Below are positions 21,575 through 28,518 of a DNA stretch of 28,518 nucleotides, one piece after another. Every line of letters begins with the position of its first letter. The first letter of the stretch is position 1. Both the position numbers and the translations under genes were made by a program. The notes below the pieces were generated by a model. That model ran no database searches. It had not been told where the DNA came from and worked only from the letters and a program-made list of their open reading frames with translations. Source of the stretch: Lachnospiraceae bacterium (GTDB lineage: Bacteria; Bacillota; Clostridia; Lachnospirales; Lachnospiraceae); contig JAAUZN010000069.1 of assembly GCA_014804565.1 (NCBI GenBank), positions 1 to 28,518 of the forward strand, given 5' to 3'.

Positions 21575-22858
21575 ATGTGTATTATGAAACTAGATTACGC
21601 TACAGGATTTTATAATATATCATTTTTTAATATAAATATTGAAACTGAGGAAGAATTGACACAAGATGTTCTTAAAAAAAATGAAGCAACATTTATTCAC
21701 GAATTTATACATTATCTTCAAGATTTAGTGTTACCATACAATATTAGATATAGTTTAAGTAATGTGCGTTGGTTTTTTAATATTTTAGAATCTGCACATA
21801 AAATTGGAAGTATTAACCGTCCATTTAGTGAGTGGAATGATGAATCATCTACATTATGGACTCAATTCCTTAGAAGTTTTGGTGATGGTAGAAGTGTTGC
21901 TTTTGTATCCAAAATTGGAGATGCAACCTCAAAATTTGTGACTACATCTGGATATGATAATAATTTGCATATTCAACGAGAGCATCGTGTATATGAGTAT
22001 TTACTACCAGTATTTGAGGTTGGTAAATCAACCTCAATATCCTATAATTTAGGAGCAAGGGATATATTGGAGTACATCGCTTATAAAATCGACCTTAAAA
22101 ATTTCCCGAACAGACCACCAGTACCACAGTTGCCTTATGAATCAATTGACTTAATCTTTGATAAGTATGGTTTATCAAATATATCAGATGATATTAGATT
22201 GTGCATTGCGGAACGTTGTTTATACAATGATGTACCGATTCATTTCTTGTTAAGTGCATTATTAGGTAATGAGGAGTTTAAAAAATACATCACAGACTCA
22301 AGTTATGATGAAATTTATGATTATTTGCTGTTCTCGACTACTATAACAAGAGACGGCCAAAGTGAAACTCTAATTGCTAAAACGCAAAGACGATTAATGC
22401 AATTTGCATATGAACTACAACTGCAATATAGTGGTTTTGACGAAATAAAAAATTGGATTTTAAAGGTAAATAATTTTGTAGAACATAAATTGGCAGGAAG
22501 ATTTATATTTTCAGATCTTTATAAAATGAATAGTGACGAAATGTTTACATTCATTAACGATGTAATTTACTGTATTGGAATACCTTTAGTAATGAATTCA
22601 AGAAAAAAATGCATTTCGATACATTCTAATGACATTGAAGTATCACAATTTATTCAATTTTATATTTTACAAAATTTTATCTATTTTGTTAAATCTCAAC
22701 AAACTAAATGTCCTATATATAATTTTTGTAAAGCAAACGGTGGAATATGTAATGAAAATTGTATTGTAAATAAACAAATGACGATTACGGGAAATGAAAA
22801 TTGTTATTATAGAAGATTTCTGGAACAACATGGATTGTTTGATATAAAGATTAATTAA
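21575..22858 (+). CDS. HExxH metallopeptidase-like protein with Cys-rich C-terminus (427 aa)
   Basis: ATFIHEFIHYLQDL contains the zinc-binding HExxH (H42, E43, H46). GARDILEYIAY around E166 could supply the third, gluzincin-like ligand. No signal peptide, so the enzyme would be cytoplasmic. The C-terminal 60 residues are Cys-rich (KCPIYNFCKANGGICNENC, spacing C-x5-C-x6-C-x3-C, plus a later Cys), suggesting a second metal site. Codon use is very AT-rich. The start is uncertain between ATG 21575 and ATG 21584. No known protease family is recognised beyond the motif. Together with the 208-aa gene it may form a protease-effector pair of the kind seen in phage defence, but this is inferred. Confidence 0.7.
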   Translation: MCIMKLDYATGFYNISFFNINIETEEELTQDVLKKNEATFIHEFIHYLQDLVLPYNIRYSLSNVRWFFNILESAHKIGSINRPFSEWNDESSTLWTQFLRSFGDGRSVAFVSKIGDATSKFVTTSGYDNNLHIQREHRVYEYLLPVFEVGKSTSISYNLGARDILEYIAYKIDLKNFPNRPPVPQLPYESIDLIFDKYGLSNISDDIRLCIAERCLYNDVPIHFLLSALLGNEEFKKYITDSSYDEIYDYLLFSTTITRDGQSETLIAKTQRRLMQFAYELQLQYSGFDEIKNWILKVNNFVEHKLAGRFIFSDLYKMNSDEMFTFINDVIYCIGIPLVMNSRKKCISIHSNDIEVSQFIQFYILQNFIYFVKSQQTKCPIYNFCKANGGICNENCIVNKQMTITGNENCYYRRFLEQHGLFDIKIN

Positions 22859-22918
22859 ATACAGAAATCTTATATATTGTTTTGATAGGAAACTTCTAGT
22901 TTTTGAGGTAGATAAGAA

Positions 22919-23356
22919 ATGGACTACGATACGTTTAAACTTATACATAGCGAATTGATTATGTCTGTTCAATATATAGAGCAGGATTTAAAATTGATAT
23001 ATTCTATTCTCAAAGGTGGCGAGTTTTATGATAATTATTCATATGTTGAGAACTCTCCTTTAGGAAAGCTACTCAAGAATCTTCATGAAATGGATCAGGA
23101 ATTAGGTTACTCAAAAATCAAAGAAAAAGACTATGAATTATTGGATCAGATTCGAGAAATGCGTAATTACTGGTGTCATCAGTGCTATATTGATTTTCAT
23201 TATATTGAAGATCCTCAAGAGCATGACAAGGCTTTTCAAAAGGTGGCTGTCAGACTGCATGAAGATGAATTGCGTGTTTATGAATTACAGCAGAAGATAG
23301 AAAAGCTTCGTAAAAGTGTTGAAAAGAAACATAGGCATAAAAAGAGAATTCAATAA
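22919..23356 (+). CDS. HEPN-like protein (145 aa)
   Basis: All-helical. It contains QIREMRNYWCHQCYIDF, in which RNYWCH (R82-x4-H87) is the R-x4-6-H motif typical of HEPN-domain ribonucleases in toxin-antitoxin and abortive-infection systems. The N-terminal helices (FKLIHSELIMSVQYIEQDLK) and the Lys/Arg-rich end (KSVEKKHRHKKRI) are consistent with an RNA-binding protein. GAGG precedes the ATG by ~10 nt. The next gene, an XRE regulator 72 bp downstream, could be its antitoxin or regulator. A single-motif call on a diverged protein; non-catalytic HEPN-like scaffolds also exist. Confidence 0.6.
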   Translation: MDYDTFKLIHSELIMSVQYIEQDLKLIYSILKGGEFYDNYSYVENSPLGKLLKNLHEMDQELGYSKIKEKDYELLDQIREMRNYWCHQCYIDFHYIEDPQEHDKAFQKVAVRLHEDELRVYELQQKIEKLRKSVEKKHRHKKRIQ

Positions 23357-23428
23357 ACCAGTTTATCATAGGAACACATTTGTAAAAATGAAGCAAAAAT
23401 ATCATTTAGCAGAAAGGAATGTAATTAT

Positions 23429-23893
23429 ATGGGTTATGGTCAGAATTTAAAAGATATTTTAGACAACAAAGGCATGACAGTAAAAGAACTTGCACTAAAG
23501 GCAAAGATTGCTCCAACAACGCTCTATTCCATTATTCAAAGAGACACTGCTATCCGTTTTGATTCTGCGCTTAGAATCTCAAACATATTGGATATCCCTA
23601 TCAGTTCCATCTGCAAGGATAATCCGTATGACGATATTGAGACTTTACCGGCACTTCCATCTGACAGCGAAAAACGAAATATTGACAGTCATAAAAATAG
23701 CTATATATCAGATCGCACTGCCCGCATCCTGAAAAAATTTGATTACACTGAGCTGCCTATGGTGGATGAGTTAATTGCTGATCTATATGTGCTGGATGAC
23801 ACTACAAGACATGACCTTTTTGAATACACTAAAATGTTAAAGAAAAATCATACCTCTCCTGAAAGAGCTGCTGATTTGAAAGATATAAAATAG
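23429..23893 (+). CDS. XRE-family regulator (154 aa)
   Basis: The N-terminal HTH is clear: LKDILDNKGMTVKELALKAK, then IAPTTLYSIIQRDTAIRFDS, then ALRISNILDIPISSIC (residues ~5-63). The C-terminal ~90 residues are acidic and helical (YTELPMVDELIADLYVLDDT, then FEYTKMLKK). It is not a full phage C1 repressor with a peptidase domain. GAAAGGA lies 9-10 nt upstream of the ATG. It ends the plus-strand cargo block and is followed by the arm-like repeats and a terminator at the right end. Possible targets are the HEPN-like gene or the repeated operators at 20577-20677. Confidence 0.85.
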   Translation: MGYGQNLKDILDNKGMTVKELALKAKIAPTTLYSIIQRDTAIRFDSALRISNILDIPISSICKDNPYDDIETLPALPSDSEKRNIDSHKNSYISDRTARILKKFDYTELPMVDELIADLYVLDDTTRHDLFEYTKMLKKNHTSPERAADLKDIK

Positions 23894-23907
23894 AAAAATA
23901 TAATAAT

Positions 23908-23925
23908 GTAGCCATTTTGTAGCCA
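23908..23925 (+). repeat. Right tandem GTAGCCA pair (possible integrase arm sites)
   Basis: GTAGCCA at 23908 and 23919, 11 bp apart, matching the pair at 4706/4717 in sequence, spacing and orientation. A further GTAGCCA lies inside each 43-bp core (4562 and 24023). Confidence 0.5.
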
Positions 23926-23945
23926 CTTTAGTTTTCTAAAGTGGC
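23922..23945 (+). terminator. Terminator of the plus-strand cargo block
   Basis: GCCACTTTAG pairs perfectly with CTAAAGTGGC around TTTT, followed by TTTT on the plus strand, 28 bp after the XRE stop. Confidence 0.75.
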
Positions 23946-23954
23946 TTTTCACGT

Positions 23955-23987
23955 AAAAAGGGTTCCGGAGAAATCTCCGAAACCCTT
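23955..23987 (-). terminator. Terminator of tuf (element-supplied copy)
   Basis: On the minus strand AAGGGTTTCGGAGA pairs with TCTCCGGAACCCTT and runs into TTTTT. It lies ~25 bp after the tuf stop and ends the rpsL-rpsG-fusA-tuf transcript. Confidence 0.85.
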
Positions 23988-24009
23988 GAATTTACTGAAA
24001 TTCTATTGA

Positions 24010-25197
24010 TTACTCGATGATAGTAGCCACACGGCCTGAACCAACTGTACGTCCACCCTCACGGATAGCGAAGGTAAGACCCTGCTCCATAGCGATGGGA
24101 TGGATCAGCTCGATGGTCATCTCTACGTTATCACCAGGCATGCACATCTCTGTGCCATCAGGAAGGTTACATACACCTGTGATATCCGTTGTTCTGAAAT
24201 AGAACTGAGGACGATAGTTGTTGAAGAAAGGTGTATGACGGCCACCCTCGTCCTTGGTCAGAACGTAAACCTGAGCCGTAAATTTCTTGTGGCAGGTAAC
24301 TGTGCCGGGTTTTGCAAGAACCTGACCTCTCTCAATGTCGGTTCTCTGGATACCACGAAGCAGTACACCAACGTTATCACCAGCCTGAGCCTCGTCAAGC
24401 AGCTTACGGAACATCTCGATACCGGTTACAACGGACTTCTGAGTCTCTTCCTTAACACCGATGATCTCTACTTCATCAGACATATGCAGTGTACCACGCT
24501 CTACTCTACCGGTAGCAACAGTACCACGGCCTGTGATAGAGAATACATCCTCGATAGGCATAAGGAAAGGCTTATCGGTATCACGCTGAGGATCCGGAAT
24601 ATAATCGTCTACAGTGCTCATGAGCTCCATGATCTTGTCGCCCCACTCGCCGTTGGGATCTTCCAGAGCCTTCAGAGCGGAACCCTTGATGATCGGGCAA
24701 TCTGTGAACTCGTACTCCTCAAGCTGCTCTGTGATCTCCATCTCAACCAGCTCAAGCAGCTCAGGATCGTCTACCATGTCACACTTGTTCATGAATACTA
24801 CGATATAAGGCACGCCTACCTGACGGGACAGAAGGATGTGCTCCTTGGTCTGAGCCATAACGCCGTCGGTAGCAGCTACTACGAGGATAGCGCCGTCCAT
24901 CTGAGCAGCACCGGTGATCATGTTCTTAACGTAGTCAGCATGGCCAGGGCAGTCAACGTGTGCATAGTGTCTCTTCTCTGTCTCATACTCAACGTGAGCG
25001 GTAGAGATGGTGATACCTCTCTCTCTCTCCTCGGGAGCCTTATCGATATTCTCGAAATCGGTAGCAGTGTTACCTGCAACTCTCTCGGAAAGCACCTTGG
25101 TGATCGCTGCTGTCAGAGTTGTCTTACCATGGTCAACGTGACCAATGGTACCAATATTACAATGGGGTTTGGTTCTCTCAAATTTAGCTTTAGCCAT
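24010..25197 (-). CDS. tuf: Elongation factor Tu (395 aa)
   Basis: GTPase that delivers aminoacyl-tRNA to the ribosome. G1 loop GHVDHGKT (residues 19-26), G3 DCPGH, G4 NKCD and the C-terminal [14 protein letters not shown] are all present and full length. ATG at 25197 has AAGGAGG upstream. GC content and codon bias are those of a highly expressed core gene, in contrast to the AT-rich cargo. Its last ~12 codons are the integration site; the reading frame is kept because the element carries an equivalent 3' end. Confidence 0.98.
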   Translation of the reverse strand: MAKAKFERTKPHCNIGTIGHVDHGKTTLTAAITKVLSERVAGNTATDFENIDKAPEERERGITISTAHVEYETEKRHYAHVDCPGHADYVKNMITGAAQMDGAILVVAATDGVMAQTKEHILLSRQVGVPYIVVFMNKCDMVDDPELLELVEMEITEQLEEYEFTDCPIIKGSALKALEDPNGEWGDKIMELMSTVDDYIPDPQRDTDKPFLMPIEDVFSITGRGTVATGRVERGTLHMSDEVEIIGVKEETQKSVVTGIEMFRKLLDEAQAGDNVGVLLRGIQRTDIERGQVLAKPGTVTCHKKFTAQVYVLTKDEGGRHTPFFNNYRPQFYFRTTDITGVCNLPDGTEMCMPGDNVEMTIELIHPIAMEQGLTFAIREGGRTVGSGRVATIIE

Positions 25198-25297
25198 TTC
25201 TAAAGTCCTCCTTAAATTGATTTACTTATCTTGTTACCAAATCATAATAGAATTAACTATCATTGATTATATTAAAGATTGCCAAGTTTTTCAAGCA

Positions 25298-27415
25298 TTA
25301 TTTAGCTTTTGCCGCCAATACTTTTTCCTGTACGCTCTTCGGCACCTGTTCGTACTTCTCAAAGAACATGGAATAGTTACCACGACCCTGTGTCTTGGAA
25401 CGCAGATCGGTGGAATAACCGAACATCTCAGCAAGCGGTACATAACCTCTTACCATCTTGCCGCCGCCGATGTCATCCATACCCTCGATCCGTCCGCGAC
25501 GGGAGTTGATGTCGCCGATAACATCGCCCATATACTCCTCAGGCATCGTAACCTCTACCTTCATGATAGGCTCAAGCAGTACGGGATTCGCCTTCTTCAT
25601 AGCCTCCTTGAAGCACATGGAACCTGCAATGTGGAAAGCCATCTCGGAAGAGTCGACCTCATGGTAGGAACCGTCATATACATTAGCAGATACGCCAAGT
25701 ACAGGGAACCCGCCGAGGATACCTGCTTTGGAAGCCTCCTCGATACCTTCGCCGACCGCCGGGATATACTCCTTCGGGATCGCACCGCCGACTACAGAGG
25801 TCTCAAACTTAAAGGTCTCTTCGCCGTTAGGATCCATAGGCTCGAACTTGACTTTACAGTGACCGTACTGTCCACGACCACCGGACTGCTTCGCATATTT
25901 GTATTCCTGATCCACAGGCTTGGTAAAGGTCTCCTTGTAGGCAACCTGAGGTGCACCCACGTTAGCCTCCACCTTGAACTCACGCAGTAATCTGTCTACG
26001 ATGATCTCCAGATGCAGCTCGCCCATACCTGCGATGATGGTCTGACCGGTCTCCTGATCCGTGTGTGCACGGAAGGTAGGATCCTCCTCGGCAAGCTTTG
26101 CCAAAGCCTCGCCCATCTTGCCCTGACCGGCTTTGGTCTTGGGCTCGATCGCCAGCTCGATAACGGGCTCCGGGAACTCCATGGACTCCAGAATAACCGG
26201 ATGCTGCTCATCACAAATAGTATCACCGGTTGAAGTGAACTTAAACCCTACCGCTGCCGCGATATCACCGGAGTACACCTTGTCAAGCTCCGCTCTCTTG
26301 TTTGCATGCATCTGCAGGATACGTCCGATACGCTCCTTTTTATCCTTCGTCGCATTGTACACATAGGAACCGGAATTACAGGTACCGGAGTACACGCGGA
26401 AGAATGCCAGCTTACCCACAAAGGGATCAGCCATGATCTTGAAGGCAAGTGCGGAGAAAGGCTCCTCATCAGAGGAATGTCTCACGATCTCATTGCCTTC
26501 CATATCGGTGCCCTTGATAGCCTCGATATCGGTAGGTGCAGGCATATACTCAAGAACAGCGTCCAAGAGCTTCTGCACACCCTTATTTCTGTATGCGGAA
26601 CCGCAGCATACGGGAACTGCCGTACATTCGCAGGTACCCTTGCGCAGTGCCTTCTTCATGTCCTCAACGGAAGGCTCTTCACCCTCCAGGTACATCATGG
26701 TCAGATCATCGTCCAGCTCACAGACCTTCTCAACCAGCTCGTCATGATAGAGAGCCGCATCGTCTGCCATATCGGCAGGAATCTCTGTGATCGTGATATC
26801 TTCACCCTTATCATCATTATAGATGTAGGCTTTCATCTCAAACAGGTCGATGATTCCCTGGAAATCATCCTCCTTACCAATAGGCAACTGGAGAATGATC
26901 GCGTTTTTACCTAATCTGTTTCTGATCTGATCTACCGCACCATAGAAGTTAGCGCCCAAGATATCCATCTTATTGATAAACGCCATTCTGGGTACGTTGT
27001 AGGTGTCAGCCTGTCTCCACACGTTCTCTGACTGCGGCTCTACACCACCCTTTGCACAAAATACGCCTACGGCACCATCAAGTACGCGGAGTGAACGCTC
27101 TACCTCTACTGTAAAGTCTACGTGCCCGGGAGTATCAATGATATTGATACGATGCTCAAGCGCGCCGTCCTTGGGCTTACAGTTCTCTTCCAGAGTCCAA
27201 TGACACGTGGTAGCGGCTGATGTGATCGTGATACCTCTCTCCTGCTCCTGCTCCATCCAGTCCATGGTAGCCGTGCCTTCGTGAGTATCACCGATCTTAT
27301 AGTTTACGCCAGTATAATACAGGATACGCTCTGTCAATGTGGTCTTGCCCGCATCGATATGAGCCATAATACCGATATTCCTGGTTCTCTCTAGTGGATA
27401 TTCTCTTCCAGCCAA
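25298..27415 (-). CDS. fusA: Elongation factor G (705 aa)
   Basis: Ribosomal translocase GTPase. [18 protein letters not shown] near the N-terminus (G1), DTPGHVDF (G3), NKMD (G4), followed by domains II-V; ends [15 protein letters not shown]. Full length. The start codon is TTG at 27415 (TTG GCT GGA AGA), with AAGGAGG 8 nt upstream. Between rpsG and tuf, with a 100-bp gap before tuf that is AT-rich and carries only the tuf ribosome binding site. Confidence 0.98.
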   Translation of the reverse strand: MAGREYPLERTRNIGIMAHIDAGKTTLTERILYYTGVNYKIGDTHEGTATMDWMEQEQERGITITSAATTCHWTLEENCKPKDGALEHRINIIDTPGHVDFTVEVERSLRVLDGAVGVFCAKGGVEPQSENVWRQADTYNVPRMAFINKMDILGANFYGAVDQIRNRLGKNAIILQLPIGKEDDFQGIIDLFEMKAYIYNDDKGEDITITEIPADMADDAALYHDELVEKVCELDDDLTMMYLEGEEPSVEDMKKALRKGTCECTAVPVCCGSAYRNKGVQKLLDAVLEYMPAPTDIEAIKGTDMEGNEIVRHSSDEEPFSALAFKIMADPFVGKLAFFRVYSGTCNSGSYVYNATKDKKERIGRILQMHANKRAELDKVYSGDIAAAVGFKFTSTGDTICDEQHPVILESMEFPEPVIELAIEPKTKAGQGKMGEALAKLAEEDPTFRAHTDQETGQTIIAGMGELHLEIIVDRLLREFKVEANVGAPQVAYKETFTKPVDQEYKYAKQSGGRGQYGHCKVKFEPMDPNGEETFKFETSVVGGAIPKEYIPAVGEGIEEASKAGILGGFPVLGVSANVYDGSYHEVDSSEMAFHIAGSMCFKEAMKKANPVLLEPIMKVEVTMPEEYMGDVIGDINSRRGRIEGMDDIGGGKMVRGYVPLAEMFGYSTDLRSKTQGRGNYSMFFEKYEQVPKSVQEKVLAAKAK

Positions 27416-27437
27416 GATTTTTTCCTCCTTATATTAC

Positions 27438-28081
<644 letters not shown>

Positions 28082-28501
28082 CTACTTCGCTGCTTTAGGT
28101 CTCTTAGCGCCGTACTTGGAGCGAGCCTGTCTTCTGTTAGCGACTCCCGCGGTGTCCAGCGTACCTCTGATGATATGGTATCTTGTACCGGGTAAGTCCT
28201 TGACTCTTCCGCCACGGATGAGCACTACGCTATGCTCCTGCAGGTTATGACCTTCGCCGGGAATGTAGCTCGTTACCTCGATTCCGTTAGAAAGACGTAC
28301 TCTGGCAATCTTTCTGAGCGCTGAGTTAGGCTTCTTGGGCGTTGCTGTCTTAACAGCGGTGCAGACACCTCTCTTCTGCGGAGAAGCGGTATTGGTAGCT
28401 GCCTTGTGCAGGGAATTGTAACCCTTTAACAATGCAGGCGCTGTGGACTTCTTCACAGATGTCTGACGACCCTTTCTGACTAACTGGTTAAATGTTGGCA
28501 T
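28082..28501 (-). CDS. rpsL: 30S ribosomal protein S12 (139 aa)
   Basis: Decoding-centre protein. [12 protein letters not shown] at the start, the conserved [20 protein letters not shown] loop (Lys of the streptomycin-site motif is wild type), [20 protein letters not shown], and the ending [16 protein letters not shown] at 28501, with AGGAGG 8 nt upstream, is chosen over the in-frame GTG at 28510. First gene of the str operon visible here. Confidence 0.98.
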   Translation of the reverse strand: MPTFNQLVRKGRQTSVKKSTAPALLKGYNSLHKAATNTASPQKRGVCTAVKTATPKKPNSALRKIARVRLSNGIEVTSYIPGEGHNLQEHSVVLIRGGRVKDLPGTRYHIIRGTLDTAGVANRRQARSKYGAKRPKAAK

Positions 28502-28518
28502 TCTTTTCACCTCCTATT

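Larger units (their letters stand above)
4545..24048. mobile_element. Integrative mobilizable element in the 3' end of tuf (about 19.5 kb)
   Basis: The boundaries are the two identical 43-bp core repeats 4545-4587 and 24006-24048, each spanning the last ~12 codons and the stop of tuf. The element contains a tyrosine integrase with AP2-like arm-binding domain, a xis-like HTH gene, a MOBP relaxase with MobC, a candidate oriT, a ParM/ParR-like pair and a DUF6017-type replication protein. It contains no recognisable coupling protein, VirB4 or other transfer genes, so it is mobilizable rather than self-conjugative. The element-borne tuf 3' end restores the host gene. Cargo is mostly ATPases, a nuclease, a metallopeptidase-like protein and regulators. 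Excision should leave one core and join 4457-side DNA to tuf. Confidence 0.85.
23919..24048. repeat. Right 130-bp terminal repeat with att core
   Basis: Copy of 4458-4587 (8 substitutions, no gaps). The 43 bp at 24006-24048 are identical to 4545-4587 and encode the EF-Tu C-terminus. By the logic of integration, sequence left of the crossover here is element-derived and supplies the tuf stop codon and terminator. Confidence 0.85.

Noticed and set aside
4545..24048. Self-transmissible ICE
   Set aside because: No TcpA/VirD4-like coupling protein, VirB4-like ATPase or peptidoglycan hydrolase is encoded; only relaxase and MobC are present.
24100..25203. Long plus-strand open frame (367 codons) opposite tuf
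   Set aside because: Exact antisense shadow of tuf caused by its biased codon usage; similar frames oppose fusA.

Overview
The window is from a low- to mid-GC Gram-positive Clostridia genome, most likely of the Lachnospiraceae type. The evidence is the rpsL-rpsG-fusA-tuf order, strong AGGAGG ribosome binding sites, and the families present: TnpV, DUF6017-type replication protein, DUF6809-like protein, Tn916-style AP2-like integrase and a CD3324-like small protein. Identification below genus-group level is not possible from the sequence alone.

Layout. (1) 1-4457: chromosomal or old accessory DNA, all genes on the minus strand. It holds a two-domain GNAT acetyltransferase, a small HTH protein preceded by a 21-codon ORF, and a compact operon of RimK-like ATP-grasp ligase, FolC-like Mur ligase and RimI-like acetyltransferase. 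(2) About 4545-24048: a 19.5-kb integrative mobilizable element inserted in the 3' end of tuf. It is bounded by identical 43-bp core repeats that lie inside longer 130-bp repeats with 8 mismatches. (3) 24010-28501: the str operon (tuf, fusA, rpsG, rpsL) on the minus strand. Tuf remains full length because the element supplies a replacement 3' end, stop codon and terminator.

Inside the element, a backbone on the minus strand (14.4-20.5 kb) reads xis-like, integrase, DUF6017 replication protein, ParM-like, ParR-like, candidate oriT, MobC, MOBP relaxase, TnpV. It has no visible coupling protein or type IV secretion genes, so it is probably mobilized by a helper. The xis-int promoter and a divergent cargo promoter share three copies of a 16-bp operator-like repeat. 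A ribbon-helix-helix gene at 14213 (too short for most gene callers) sits beside divergent promoters studded with GCCGTCA repeats.

The cargo is unusual and defence-like. It includes: a 631-aa P-loop ATPase divergent from an XRE regulator and an unknown 156-aa protein, with two strongly structured untranslated stretches between them; a GHKL ATPase fused to a PD-(D/E)XK-like nuclease, followed by a membrane-anchored gene interrupted by an in-frame TAG; and a plus-strand block with an unknown 208-aa protein, a 427-aa HExxH metallopeptidase-like protein with a Cys-rich tail, a HEPN-like protein and an XRE regulator. No experimental function can be read from sequence for these; the defence reading is inference from domain types and location in a mobile element. 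Several decayed ORFs (near 5.9, 11.0 and 13.3 kb) show that the element is undergoing turnover.
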